Source: Sinorhizobium glycinis
Lineage (GTDB): Bacteria; Pseudomonadota; Alphaproteobacteria; Rhizobiales; Rhizobiaceae
Direction of reading: 5' to 3'
DNA length: 64,000 bases
Assembly (NCBI RefSeq): GCF_001651865.1
Contig: NZ_LPUX01000046.1
Coordinates: 1 to 64,000 of the forward strand
Below the pieces are notes generated by a model. That model saw only the letters and a list, made by a program, of their open reading frames with translations. It had not been told where the DNA came from and made no database searches. Numbering within the stretch: position 1 is the stretch's first letter; each line of letters starts with the position of its first letter. Below are positions 45,751 to 56,910 of this stretch, piece by piece. Both the position numbers and the translations under genes were made by a program.

Positions 45751-45779
45751 TTGACCGGCGCGAAAACGATCGTGTAAAT
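45751..45779 (+). promoter_or_regulatory. Candidate promoter of tRNA-Leu
   Basis: TTGACC (45751-45756) is followed after 17 bases by GTAAAT (45774-45779), about 30 bases ahead of the tRNA 5' end. The -35 matches well; the -10 is imperfect. Confidence 0.45.
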
Positions 45780-45807
45780 CCCAAACCGCTGATATCGCTC
45801 AGCCTTG

Positions 45808-45893
45808 GCCCCATTGGCGGAATTGGTAGACGCGCTCGACTCAAAATCGAGTTCCCAAAAGGAGTGCTGGTTCGACCCCGGCATGGGGCACCA
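45808..45893 (+). tRNA. tRNA-Leu (anticodon CAA), with encoded CCA
   Basis: 86 bases. The acceptor GCCCCAT pairs perfectly with ATGGGGC. The anticodon stem CTCGA/TCGAG holds the loop CTCAAAA, giving anticodon CAA (UUG codons). A long variable arm (TTCCCAAAAGGAGT region) and the TTCGACC T-loop fit the type II leucine structure. CCA is encoded at 45891-45893. The stretch downstream lacks an obvious terminator. Confidence 0.95.
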
Positions 45894-46052
45894 ACACAGA
45901 AATTCGCATTGTTTTGTCCGATTTTCTGCAGCCGTCGTGGGTGCCCGTTCGAGGGCGCGCTCCGCGCGTGGCCTTCTCGTTACCGCCAAAATCGAAAAAC
46001 CTGATTGCGGTTTCCCGGCAAGGAAGGCCGCTGTCCGGCGATCTAACCTGGA

Positions 46053-46092
46053 GCCCCAGAGCGGTCCGGAGGGATGGACGTTGCTCTGGGGC
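46053..46092. repeat. Inverted repeat downstream of tRNA-Leu
   Basis: GCCCCAGAGC (46053-46062) and GCTCTGGGGC (46083-46092) form a perfect 10-bp stem with a 20-base loop. No T-run follows. It could be a structural RNA element or a terminator for the weakly supported small gene that follows on the minus strand. Confidence 0.5.
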
Positions 46093-46146
46093 CCAGCCAC
46101 GTCGGGGCCCGGGGAAGACCGGCCGACGCGGACTTTACGGGCCTCG

Positions 46147-46362
46147 TCACTGTCCTTTGGCCCCGCGAGGGCGGCGGAGGGAATATCCCAATTGGGCACT
46201 CCCCTGCGTCTCGCTGCGGTCGTCCGAGTCAGGTACCGGCAGAAAGCCGTACCCCTCCAGCCACTCGCGAATGAAGAAGCGGATGGCCTCGTCTCGCGTC
46301 ATCTCCAGTTCTTCGCAGGCCATTACAAGCGCCAACTCAACGTGATCATCGAAGGTCATCAT
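46147..46362 (-). CDS. Small hypothetical protein (71 residues) near tRNA-Leu
   Basis: An acidic protein starting MMTFDDHVELALVMACEELE, with a likely helical middle (MTRDEAIRFFIREWLEGYG) and a charged C-terminus. AGGAAGTGG precedes the ATG pair at 46362/46359. The helix-turn pattern could suit a ribbon-helix-helix or antitoxin-like protein, but no toxin gene is adjacent and I do not recognise the family. It lies in the poorly explained stretch beside tRNA-Leu. Confidence 0.45.
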   Translation of the reverse strand: MMTFDDHVELALVMACEELEMTRDEAIRFFIREWLEGYGFLPVPDSDDRSETQGSAQLGYSLRRPRGAKGQ

Positions 46363-46687
46363 CCACTTCCTAACGCATCTACAAGCAGGAGCTCGAAGCG
46401 TCGCACAGTGCCGGTTGCAGTCAAGAATTATGAGCCGGTTCAATAGGATAATGGATAGATTGGGCTAAGACCTCTGGCCCATGTCTTATAGGACTAAGGT
46501 CTGGTAAGCACGGAAAGGCCGGGGAAGCCGACCTTCCTGCAAGCCTCTACCAATACGCCCGTGGTCAATGGCGGGACGTAACTCTTGGTCCTCATCGTGT
46601 CGATTGCGAACGCGGCAACCTGACCCCATTGAATTTCAGGGGCCGGAGATGTTAGCTGGTGCAGCAAATTCTGTCACAGCACGGCTC
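46363..46687. other. Unexplained intergenic stretch upstream of the acyl-CoA synthetase
   Basis: 325 bases with visible secondary structure but no gene. GGGC...GCCC at about 46461-46480, and GGAAAGGCCGG facing CCGACCTTCC with a GGAA loop near 46511-46540, enclosed by CTGGTA/TACCA. A CCCCATTGAATTTCAGGGG segment lies at about 46624-46642. It does not fit 6S RNA, cobalamin riboswitch or group II intron patterns that I know. It may be an unrecognised RNA or the remnant of an insertion. Confidence 0.45.
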
Positions 46688-48337
46688 ATGTTACCGAAGA
46701 TCGAGACCTACGAGGAACTTTATCGCGAATTTCGCTGGCGGATTCCGGGGAAGTTCAATATCGGCGTCGCCGTCAGCGACGCGTGGGCGGCGCGGGATGC
46801 GAAGCGTGTCTGCCTTGAGCATTTCAGCCCCGATGCTGCGCATCGTTCCTTGACCTATGGTGCCTTCGCGGCCCGATCCTCCGCCTTTGCCGGCGGGCTT
46901 GCTTCGCATGGAGTCAAGCCGGGCGATCGCGTCGCCATCCTCCTGCCGCAGGGGTTCGAGGCGGCGATCGCCCATGCGGCGATCTACAAGCTCGGCGCGG
47001 TCGCCCTGCCGCTGGCGCTGCTCTTCGGCGTCGAGGCGCTCAGCTATCGCCTGCAGGATGCGGGAGCGACGGCCGTCGTCACAAACCGCTTCGGCTATGA
47101 GCGGCTCGCGGCGATCCGGAAAGAACTGCCGGAGCTTCGGCTGGTCGTGCTGGCGGAGGAGGACGAACTGCCCGGCACGGTCCGGTTCGATCGCCTGGCC
47201 GCGGGCGAGGGCCGCTTTTCCGCCGCTGACACGGGTCCGGACGATCCGGCGCTGATGATCTATACGTCGGGGACGACCGGGCCGCCGAAGGGCGCCTTGC
47301 ACGGCCACCGGGTGCTGCTCGGCCATCTGCCGGGCTTCCAGTTCCACCATCATTTCCTGCCGCAGCCGGGCGACCGGATGTGGACGCCGGCCGATTGGGC
47401 CTGGGCGGGCGGCTTGCTGAACGCGCTGCTGCCGTCGCTGTTCTTCGGCGTGCCGGTGGTATCCTCCCCGGCGCAGAAATTCGATCCGCACATGGCCTTC
47501 CGCATCATGGAAGAGATGGACGTGCGCAACGCCTTCATTCCGCCGACGGCGCTGAGGCTCCTGAAATCCGTCGATCGACCGCGGGCCCGCTACAGGCTCA
47601 ATCTGAGGACGATAGGCTCGGCAGGAGAGGCGCTCGGGCGTGAGACCTTCGAGTGGGCGAAGGAGGCGCTCGGCATCGCGGTCAGCGAATTCTACGGCCA
47701 GACGGAATGCAACATCGTCATCTCGTCGGCCGCCGACCTCGGCGTGTTGAAACCCGGCTCGATGGGCAAGGCCGCACCTGGCCACGAGGTGGCTATCATC
47801 GACGGCCATGGCCGCGTGCTGCCGCCGGGCACGACCGGGCAGGTCGCCGTCAAGCGCCCCGATCCGGTGATGTTCCTCGGCTACTGGCGAAACGACGAGG
47901 CGACCGAGGCGAAGTTCATCGGCGACTGGATGACCACCGGCGACCAGGGCGCCATGGATGCGGAGGGCTACTTCACCTTCTTCGGCCGCGACGACGATGT
48001 CATCACCTCGTCGGGCTATCGCATCGGTCCGGGCGAAATCGAGGACTGCCTGGCGGGACACCCGGACGTCCAGATGGCCGCCGCGATCGGCAAGCCGGAT
48101 CCGACCCGCACCGAGATCGTCAAGGCCTATGTGGTGCTGAAGCCCGGTGCCACTGCGAGCGACGAGACCGCGGCCGCGATCCGCGACTGGGTGAAGAACA
48201 GGCTCTCGATGCACGAATATCCGCGCGAGATCGAGTTCGTCGACAGCCTGCCGCTGACCACCTCGGGCAAGGTGATCCGGCGGTTGCTGAGGGAGAGGGC
48301 GACTGCCGAGGTGGCGGAGAAGACGGCGGACCGATAG
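46688..48337 (+). CDS. Acyl-CoA synthetase (AMP-forming, medium-chain/benzoate-type)
   Basis: A 549-residue ANL-superfamily enzyme. The P-loop MIYTSGTTGPPKGALHGH, the A5 motif SEFYGQTECN, WMTTGDQGAMDAEGYFTFFGRDDDVITSSGYRIGPGEIE (A7-A8) and the catalytic lysine near the C-terminus in PLTTSGKVIRRLL are all present. It activates a carboxylic acid with ATP and CoA. The MACS-like N-terminus (YEELYREFRWRIPGKFNIGVAVSD) suggests medium-chain fatty or aromatic acids. ATG 46688 gives the family N-terminus; ATG 46649 is an alternative. It lies between the tRNA-Leu-adjacent stretch and a long inverted-repeat element. Confidence 0.9.
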   Translation: MLPKIETYEELYREFRWRIPGKFNIGVAVSDAWAARDAKRVCLEHFSPDAAHRSLTYGAFAARSSAFAGGLASHGVKPGDRVAILLPQGFEAAIAHAAIYKLGAVALPLALLFGVEALSYRLQDAGATAVVTNRFGYERLAAIRKELPELRLVVLAEEDELPGTVRFDRLAAGEGRFSAADTGPDDPALMIYTSGTTGPPKGALHGHRVLLGHLPGFQFHHHFLPQPGDRMWTPADWAWAGGLLNALLPSLFFGVPVVSSPAQKFDPHMAFRIMEEMDVRNAFIPPTALRLLKSVDRPRARYRLNLRTIGSAGEALGRETFEWAKEALGIAVSEFYGQTECNIVISSAADLGVLKPGSMGKAAPGHEVAIIDGHGRVLPPGTTGQVAVKRPDPVMFLGYWRNDEATEAKFIGDWMTTGDQGAMDAEGYFTFFGRDDDVITSSGYRIGPGEIEDCLAGHPDVQMAAAIGKPDPTRTEIVKAYVVLKPGATASDETAAAIRDWVKNRLSMHEYPREIEFVDSLPLTTSGKVIRRLLRERATAEVAEKTADR

Positions 48338-48358
48338 GAGAGAGAATTCGGCCAGCTC

Positions 48359-48557
48359 CACCCCCTCTGGCCTGCGGCCATCTCCCCCACACGGTCCCAC
48401 AGGGGGGAGAATATCTGGCGCGCGCTCCGTGCTCGTTTGGCGTTTGGAGCGTTCCACCTACGCAAGCCTCTCTGTAAAGTGAGCGGCTTGCCGCGGCCCT
48501 GTCTCCCCCCTTGTGGGACCCTTGTGGGGGAGCTGGCCGGCAGGCCAGAGGGGGTAG
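48359..48557. repeat. Long inverted-repeat element, second copy
   Basis: The left end CACCCCCTCTGGCCTGCGGC and the right end CCGGCAGGCCAGAGGGGGTA are near reverse complements, with inner CATCTCCCCCAC and TTGTGGGGGAG arms. About 90 bases of unrelated sequence lie between the arms. Same family as 35890-36054. It fills the gap between the acyl-CoA synthetase and GNAT genes. Confidence 0.75.
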
Positions 48558-48596
48558 ACCGGCGCCGTCCGCTTCAGTTTCGGGAGGCCGCCCGGC

Positions 48597-49871
48597 TCAG
48601 CGCCCCGCCAGCGCCCGGATCTTCTCGCGCAGCAGCCGCGCCATGTTGCGGGTGTTGCGGTAGAGGTGGAGCTGGGCCGCGACCTGGCGCACGTCGCGAT
48701 CGCGGTTCTGCTGCAGACCGATCACTAGCGTGCCCATCTCCTCGCGCTCCTGCCAGAAGCGGGCGATCATCGGATGATCGGGCACGGCGCAGGAATCGGA
48801 GCGGGCGATATTGGCGTCGTCGAGATGCCATTCGGTGAGCTCGGCCAAGAGCAGCTTGCCCGGCGAATATTTCGCGTAGTCCTCGTTATAGGCGGTCTTC
48901 CACGTATAGGCCTCGCCGGCCATCATGAGGACGACCATCGCGGCAATCGCCTTGCCGTCGAGATCGAGCGTGTGGATGCGGACGTTGTCGGCCTCGGCCA
49001 GATTGGTGATCGCTTCGCGCGCGAAGGCGGCGCGGAAGCGGTCCATGATCATGGCGCTGCGCTCGCGCCCCTTCCAGCCGGACGCCTCGAGTGCCAGGAA
49101 CTCCTCCAGGCGCCAGCGGATCTCCTCCGGCCGACGCGCGACGCTGTAGGCGAGCCCACCGCGTTTCTCGAGATTGTTCCACTGCCGCCTGAGCTCCTTC
49201 AAGTGCGACCGGCTGATGGCCTGGCGCAGATAGGTCGGGCCGTCGAGCAGGCTTTCGAGCATCGGCCGCTCGAACGTGTCGGTGACGGTCAGAGGCAGGT
49301 TCTCGCCGATCGCGACGGCGCGGGCGAGCTGGGCGAACCTGCCCTTGAGGCGCACGTCCGGGAGGACCAGCACCTGCGGCAGACCTGAGGAGGGGGCGGC
49401 AAGCGCCGCGTAGAGGTTGCTGATCGTCTCGGCGGCGTCCTCCGCATCGAGAAGCGGCACGCCCAAGGGGCCGAAGGGATTGGACCAGCCGCGAATGATC
49501 GGCGCGCCGATCGAGAAGCCCGGCTTCTCGATCGAGAAGGGCATGAGGAAACGCAGCCGGCTGCTGCGTTCGTTGTTGTCGCGGATGACGGCGAGGCGAA
49601 TGACCCGGTCCTCCAGCCGCGGCATGGCAGGCGCCAGGAAGCGGCCGGTGAAGAAGACGTTCGGCTCGATCGCCCGGTTGGACAGAAAATCGAGCTCCTG
49701 CTGCAGCTCGTAGCCGGATCGGGCCGGATAGATGGCGAGATGCCGCCCGGGCCGCCCCACCATCAAGGTGCGTTCGGCTTGCGTCGGGTCTAAGCCCGGT
49801 TGGGCCAAGCCGCCGAGCAGGCGGTTCGCTCTGCCGTTCGCATCGCCCGGGAACTGGATGTTGCCGCTCAT
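48597..49871 (-). CDS. GNAT/BcsL-type acetyltransferase (cellulose/polysaccharide-associated)
   Basis: A 424-residue protein with the Acetyltransf_6 (BcsL/FemAB-like) domain in its C-terminal half: RSHLKELRRQWNNLEKRGGLAYSV, then FLALEASGWKGRERSAMI and MAGEAYTWKTAYNEDYAKYSPGKLLLAELTEWHL. Such proteins are linked to exopolysaccharide or cellulose modification. The ATG at 49871 overlaps the flippase stop (ATGA), so flippase and acyltransferase are probably produced together. The acceptor sugar is unknown. Confidence 0.85.
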   Translation of the reverse strand: MSGNIQFPGDANGRANRLLGGLAQPGLDPTQAERTLMVGRPGRHLAIYPARSGYELQQELDFLSNRAIEPNVFFTGRFLAPAMPRLEDRVIRLAVIRDNNERSSRLRFLMPFSIEKPGFSIGAPIIRGWSNPFGPLGVPLLDAEDAAETISNLYAALAAPSSGLPQVLVLPDVRLKGRFAQLARAVAIGENLPLTVTDTFERPMLESLLDGPTYLRQAISRSHLKELRRQWNNLEKRGGLAYSVARRPEEIRWRLEEFLALEASGWKGRERSAMIMDRFRAAFAREAITNLAEADNVRIHTLDLDGKAIAAMVVLMMAGEAYTWKTAYNEDYAKYSPGKLLLAELTEWHLDDANIARSDSCAVPDHPMIARFWQEREEMGTLVIGLQQNRDRDVRQVAAQLHLYRNTRNMARLLREKIRALAGR

Positions 49872-51289
49872 GGCTTGATCGCCTCGTTCTTGTCTTGGCC
49901 GCTCCTTGCGCCAGCAAGCGCCAGGAGCGAGAAGCCAAAGGTGTGTCTCACCGCGACATGCAGGATTGCAGCTTCCGCAAACATCGCGCCCGCGGTCGCT
50001 GAGGCCGCTCCGGTCAGGCCGAAGAGCGGGATGAGCGTGACGTTCAGCGCGATATTGGTGGCGAGCGCGGCGGCATAGAGGATGACGCAAAGCTTCTGGC
50101 GCCCGGCCATCGTCAGCAGCGTCTCGGCCGGGCCGACAAAGGCCTTGGCGAGGATCCCGGTAAGCAGGATTGCCATCAAGGGAGCGCCGGTGGGGAAGGC
50201 GGGGCCGAACAGCGTCAGCAGCAGCGGGCCCGCCAGCACAACGATGCAGCCGATCGCGAGCGACGGCCAGAACGACCAGCGGGCGCTTTCGATGGCAATC
50301 TCCGCCAATTGATGCCGGTCGCGTGCAGCCATGGCCGCCGAAAAGCGCGGCCCGGCGGCCGCCCTGACCGCGAACATGACGAAATGGACAAGTGCCATGG
50401 TCTTCGCCGCGGCGAAATAGATCGCCACGTCGTCGGGCTTCACATACAGGCCGACGATCACGACGTCGGAATTGGTCAGCAGGAAGCCGAAACCGTCGAC
50501 AAGGAAGATCGGAATGGAGACCCGCAGCCAGCGTCCGAGTTCGATCTTCATCGGGCCTCGAACGTAGTGCCGGTCGAGCCGCCAGACCATCGCGGAGAAC
50601 TGGCCGAGCGTGGTCACGCAGGTCGCCGCAAGCGATGCGGTCATCGCCGTCGTCGCGTCGCGCGGCAGGCCGGCAACCGTCGCCAGGACCATGAAGGCGA
50701 GGATCAGCAGGGGCCGAACGATGTAGGTCGGGCTCATTGCCGTGATCGGCCAGCTATGTGCACGTGCCGTGCCGTCCATCACGTCGCCGAGGGCAATCAT
50801 CGGCAGGGTCATCAGGCCGAGATAGAGCGGGACGAGGTAGTAGCTTTCGATCGCCCGGCCGAAGACCCATAGACCAACTGTTCCGGTGGCGGCAAAGGCG
50901 CTTGCGGAAAGGAGCGCGAAGATGCGCGCCGTCGTCGTCAGGCCGCGGATTTCAGCCAGAGCGGCGGTGGTGCTGTATTCCGGCAGGAAGCGGATGACAG
51001 CCGCGTGAATTCCGAGGCAGGAGAGGTTGCCGAACAGCACCGCCATCACCCAGACGAAGATGAAGATGCCGTATTCGAATTCGCCCATGAGACGCGCGAG
51101 AAAGATCTGCGAAAGGAAGGCTATTGCCGCGCTGAGGATGCGGATCGCAAAGGCGATCAGGGCCATTCGCTGCGCGCGGCTGCGGGAATCGGAGCCGGCG
51201 AGGACGGGCAGAAGGCGCTGCAGCGGAGCGGACAGGCGGTGCCTCAGCGCCGACGGCAGCATTCGTCCGGCCGTTTGACATACCGCCAT
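49868..51289 (-). CDS. Polysaccharide/oligosaccharide flippase (MOP superfamily, Wzx-like)
   Basis: A 473-residue protein with about twelve to fourteen hydrophobic segments. The N-terminal ALIAFAIRILSAAIAFLSQIFLARLMGEFEYG is typical of Wzx/MATE-type flippases. It probably moves lipid-linked oligosaccharides across the inner membrane. Coupled to the BcsL-type acyltransferase gene through a 4-base overlap, suggesting a two-gene surface-polysaccharide module without a glycosyltransferase in the window. ATG 51289 is chosen over GTG 51295. Confidence 0.88.
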   Translation of the reverse strand: MAVCQTAGRMLPSALRHRLSAPLQRLLPVLAGSDSRSRAQRMALIAFAIRILSAAIAFLSQIFLARLMGEFEYGIFIFVWVMAVLFGNLSCLGIHAAVIRFLPEYSTTAALAEIRGLTTTARIFALLSASAFAATGTVGLWVFGRAIESYYLVPLYLGLMTLPMIALGDVMDGTARAHSWPITAMSPTYIVRPLLILAFMVLATVAGLPRDATTAMTASLAATCVTTLGQFSAMVWRLDRHYVRGPMKIELGRWLRVSIPIFLVDGFGFLLTNSDVVIVGLYVKPDDVAIYFAAAKTMALVHFVMFAVRAAAGPRFSAAMAARDRHQLAEIAIESARWSFWPSLAIGCIVVLAGPLLLTLFGPAFPTGAPLMAILLTGILAKAFVGPAETLLTMAGRQKLCVILYAAALATNIALNVTLIPLFGLTGAASATAGAMFAEAAILHVAVRHTFGFSLLALAGARSGQDKNEAIKP

Positions 51290-51487
51290 CAACACGAAGA
51301 CACCCTGGATTACGCAATACAGGGCATCACTTCTGCCAGAACAGCGTTAATAAACGGTTCAGCAAGCCTTGCTGCGAGCACTCCGTCAAATCGGATCCGG
51401 CTTCAATGAAGACGCCTAGCGATCCACGGCGCCGCAGCGAGCTTTGCTTATCTGAAAAGGCGCTCGCCCCTGTCGATCGCCGGATGC

Positions 51488-51511
51488 GAAAATGCCGCCC
51501 GGAGGCGGCAC
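51488..51511 (-). terminator. Terminator of secA
   Basis: On the minus strand TGCCGCC-TCCG-GGCGGCA is followed by TTTTCG, a short stable hairpin with a T-run immediately after the secA stop codon. Confidence 0.75.
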
Positions 51512-51515
51512 TTCG

Positions 51516-54221
<2,706 letters not shown>

Positions 54222-54468
54222 CCGAATGGTCCTTTCCTATATTATCGCCCTGGGGTTTCAGGTTGCGGCTCGAAAAACCGTTTAACGCCGTGAAACGCCC
54301 GGAAACGTTCTGGACGCGAAGTTGCGTGACAGATAAGAGGGGGGTCGGATTATGTCAACGCACTTGCGCAGCCGGGCGGCTACAGAACCGCCACATTCTG
54401 GTGTTGTGCAGCCCTCTCGAGGGGCCGGACGCAATCGCGCTGGCGGCCAATGGTGAAAGGTAAGAAAC

Positions 54469-55323
54469 ATGTCTAGATACAAGACCCTGGCGGTCGCGGC
54501 ACTGGTCGCGATGATGACGGCAGGCGTCGCCCGCGCCGAAGGGCCCGACCCGGTCGTTGCGAAGGTCGGCGATCAGGAGATCCGCCAGTCGGAGCTTGAC
54601 CTCGCGATCACCAGCCTCGATCCGCAGCTCCAGCGGATGCCCGAGGAGCAGAAGCGCGCCGCTGCCCTTTCCGCCGTCATCGACGTCAAGCTGCTCGTCA
54701 AGGATGCCGAAAAGGAAGGCCTGCAGAACGATGCGACCTTCAAGCAGCGCGTCGCCTTCCTGACCGAGCGCGAACTTCACAACGCCTTCTTCAAGAAGCA
54801 CGTCGTCGATGCGGTGACGAAGGAAGAAGTGAAGGCACGCTACGACAAGGAAATTGCCGCCATTCCGCCGCAGGAAGAGGTCAAGGCCCGCCACATCCTC
54901 GTCAAGACCGAGGACGAGGCCAAGGCGGTCATCAAGGAACTGGAGGCCGGCAAGAGCTTCGTCGAGCTCGCCAAGGCCAAGTCCACCGATCCGAACAAGG
55001 ACGAGGGCGGCGACCTCGGTTACTTCACCAAGGGCCGGATGGTCCCGGAATTCGAGACGGCCGCTTTCGCGCTCGAGAAGGGCGCCTACACCAAGACGCC
55101 GGTCAAGACCCAGTTCGGCTTCCATGTGATCCTGGTCGAGGACAAGCGCCCTCAGGCGCCGCCGACGCTCGAGCAGGTCGAGCCGCAGGTTCGTCAGCTC
55201 GTCATGCGCGACAAATACCTTGCGCTGCTGGACACTGCTAAGAAGGCGACCGGCGTCGAGATTTCCGATCCGGCACTGAAGAAGGCCTATGACGAGGCGG
55301 GCAAGGCGCGCCAAGCCCAATAG
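54469..55323 (+). CDS. Parvulin-type peptidyl-prolyl cis-trans isomerase (exported)
   Basis: A 284-residue protein with a Sec signal (cleavage near GVARAEG). A SurA/PrsA-like N-terminal helical region (about 30-130) precedes the parvulin domain (about 138-230): VKARHILVKTEDEAKAVIKELEAGKSFVELAKAKSTDPNKDEGGDLGYFTKGRMVPEFETAAF...TQFGFHVILVEDKR. It helps outer-membrane or periplasmic protein folding, a fitting neighbour for secA, which is divergent across 247 bases. ATG 54469 follows GAAAGGTAAGAA. Confidence 0.92.
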   Translation: MSRYKTLAVAALVAMMTAGVARAEGPDPVVAKVGDQEIRQSELDLAITSLDPQLQRMPEEQKRAAALSAVIDVKLLVKDAEKEGLQNDATFKQRVAFLTERELHNAFFKKHVVDAVTKEEVKARYDKEIAAIPPQEEVKARHILVKTEDEAKAVIKELEAGKSFVELAKAKSTDPNKDEGGDLGYFTKGRMVPEFETAAFALEKGAYTKTPVKTQFGFHVILVEDKRPQAPPTLEQVEPQVRQLVMRDKYLALLDTAKKATGVEISDPALKKAYDEAGKARQAQ

Positions 55324-55452
55324 GCTTTTCGAGGCTGCTTCCTGCAGGACAGCCCGCGCCAGAGCGGGTTCATCGACGCCCCCCGCTCGCCGAAGAAAAA
55401 GATCGGGATGCCCGGCGGCTGAATGCCGTTCGGGCATTTCCCGCAACCATCC

Positions 55453-55503
55453 AGAGCGGGATGAGGAAAGTGCGAGCGGTTTTCCGCCCGCATCCCGCTC
55501 TAA
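55453..55503. repeat. GAGCGGGATGA hairpin repeat upstream of argJ
   Basis: AGAGCGGGATG and CATCCCGCTCT form an 11-bp stem around a GCGGTTTTCCGC core hairpin. It is the well-preserved form of the element at 22663-22718. It ends 34 bases before the argJ start codon. The preceding 100 bases hold another imperfect CGGGATGCCCG-type inverted repeat. Confidence 0.8.
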
Positions 55504-55536
55504 GTTAATGTCCAAGGCTTTCAAACAGGGTTCGCC

Positions 55537-56778
55537 ATGTCCGGTACCGTTTCTCCGCTTGCTCCGAAAACCTTCGCCGAAATGCCGGCCCTTCGCGGCG
55601 TGCGCATGGCGACCGCCGCTGCGGGGATCAAGTACAAGAACCGCACGGACGTGCTGATGATGGTCTTCGATCAGCCGGCGGCGGCGGCCGGTGTGTTCAC
55701 CCGCTCGAAATGCCCGTCCGCGCCGGTCGACTTCTGCCGCAGGAATCTCCCCGGCGGCCGTGCGCGCGCCGTCGTCGTCAACTCGGGCAACGCGAACGCC
55801 TTCACCGGCAAGAAGGGAAGGGAAGCGACCGAGCTCACCGCACAGTCTGCGGCCAAGGCGGTCGGCTGCGGCGAAGGCGAAATTTTCCTGGCCTCGACGG
55901 GGGTGATCGGCGAACCACTCGACGCCACCAAGTTCGCCGGCGTGCTCGACGAACTTGCGGGGTCGGCAAAGGAGGACTTCTGGTTCGAGGCCGCCAAGGC
56001 CATCATGACCACGGATACCTACCCGAAGGTCGCGACCCGCAGCGCCGAGATCGGCGGCGTCAAGGTGACGATCAACGGCATCGCCAAGGGTGCCGGCATG
56101 ATTGCGCCGGACATGGCCACCATGCTGTCCTTCGTAGTGACCGATGCCGATATCGCACCAGCGGCACTTCAGGCGCTGCTCTCGGCCGGGGTCGGCCCGA
56201 GCTTCAATTCAGTGACGGTCGACAGCGATACGTCGACCTCGGACACGCTGATGCTGTTTGCTACCGGCGCTGCGGCAAAGGACGGCCAGGCGAAGGTCGA
56301 AGATGCAGCGGATCCGCGCCTTCAATCGTTCCGGGTCGCTCTCAACGATCTGCTGCGCGACCTGGCGCTGCAGGTGGTGCGCGACGGCGAAGGGGCACGC
56401 AAGATGGTGGAAGTGACCGTCGAGGGCGCCGAGAACGACGCCGCCGCCAAGCGCATCGCTCTTTCGATCGCCAATTCGCCGCTCGTCAAGACCGCTGTTG
56501 CAGGCGAGGACGCGAATTGGGGCCGGGTGGTCATGGCGGTCGGCAAGTCCGGGGAGATGGCCGAGCGCGACCGGCTGGCGATCTGGTTCGGCGACGTCCG
56601 CGTCGCTGTCGAGGGGGAGCGCGATCCGGCCTATTCGGAGGCGGCGGCGACAGCCGTGATGAAAGGCGAGGACATCCCGATCCGCGTCGATATCGGCCTC
56701 GGCCCGGGCCGGGCCACGGTCTATACCTGCGACCTCACCAAGGAATATGTCGAGATCAACGGCGACTACAGAAGCTGA
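55537..56778 (+). CDS. argJ: Glutamate N-acetyltransferase / amino-acid acetyltransferase ArgJ
   Basis: A 413-residue Ntn-type enzyme. The self-cleavage site [16 protein letters not shown] carries the threonine that becomes the N-terminal nucleophile of the beta chain. [16 protein letters not shown] and the C-terminal [31 protein letters not shown] are diagnostic. It transfers acetyl from acetylornithine to glutamate in arginine synthesis. It starts the argJ-GNAT-mutT series but is separated from the GNAT gene by repeat copy F. Confidence 0.96.
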   Translation: MSGTVSPLAPKTFAEMPALRGVRMATAAAGIKYKNRTDVLMMVFDQPAAAAGVFTRSKCPSAPVDFCRRNLPGGRARAVVVNSGNANAFTGKKGREATELTAQSAAKAVGCGEGEIFLASTGVIGEPLDATKFAGVLDELAGSAKEDFWFEAAKAIMTTDTYPKVATRSAEIGGVKVTINGIAKGAGMIAPDMATMLSFVVTDADIAPAALQALLSAGVGPSFNSVTVDSDTSTSDTLMLFATGAAAKDGQAKVEDAADPRLQSFRVALNDLLRDLALQVVRDGEGARKMVEVTVEGAENDAAAKRIALSIANSPLVKTAVAGEDANWGRVVMAVGKSGEMAERDRLAIWFGDVRVAVEGERDPAYSEAAATAVMKGEDIPIRVDIGLGPGRATVYTCDLTKEYVEINGDYRS

Positions 56779-56801
56779 CGCGGTCGCCCGCGGCATCGGG
56801 G

Positions 56802-56906
56802 CTACTGCATGTATCGTTAAATCGTAGCCGATTTAAGGATAAAGACATGCAGAAATTCAAAGCGCTATGGCGACCTTTGGGCGTCTCATGACGCGCGGCG
56901 CTGTAG
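56802..56906 (+). repeat. Double-hairpin intergenic repeat, copy F
   Basis: CTACTGCATGTATCGTTAAAT pairs with the segment ending in GACATGCAG, with an inner AAATCG/CGATTT stem. The second hairpin runs to CGCTGTAG, but its left arm is mutated to CTATGGCG. It ends four bases before the GNAT start codon, so it also supplies the ribosome-binding context. Confidence 0.85.
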
Positions 56907-56910
56907 GGAC

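Noticed and set aside
46440-46650. 6S RNA, cobalamin riboswitch or group II intron domain near the acyl-CoA synthetase
   Set aside because: GGGAAGCC and GGAAAGGCC superficially recall riboswitch or intron pieces, but the surrounding conserved boxes do not match any of them.
45808-46687. Genomic island integrated at tRNA-Leu
   Set aside because: No integrase, no direct repeat of the tRNA 3' end and no mobility gene are visible in the window. xerD at 4 kb is the housekeeping recombinase.
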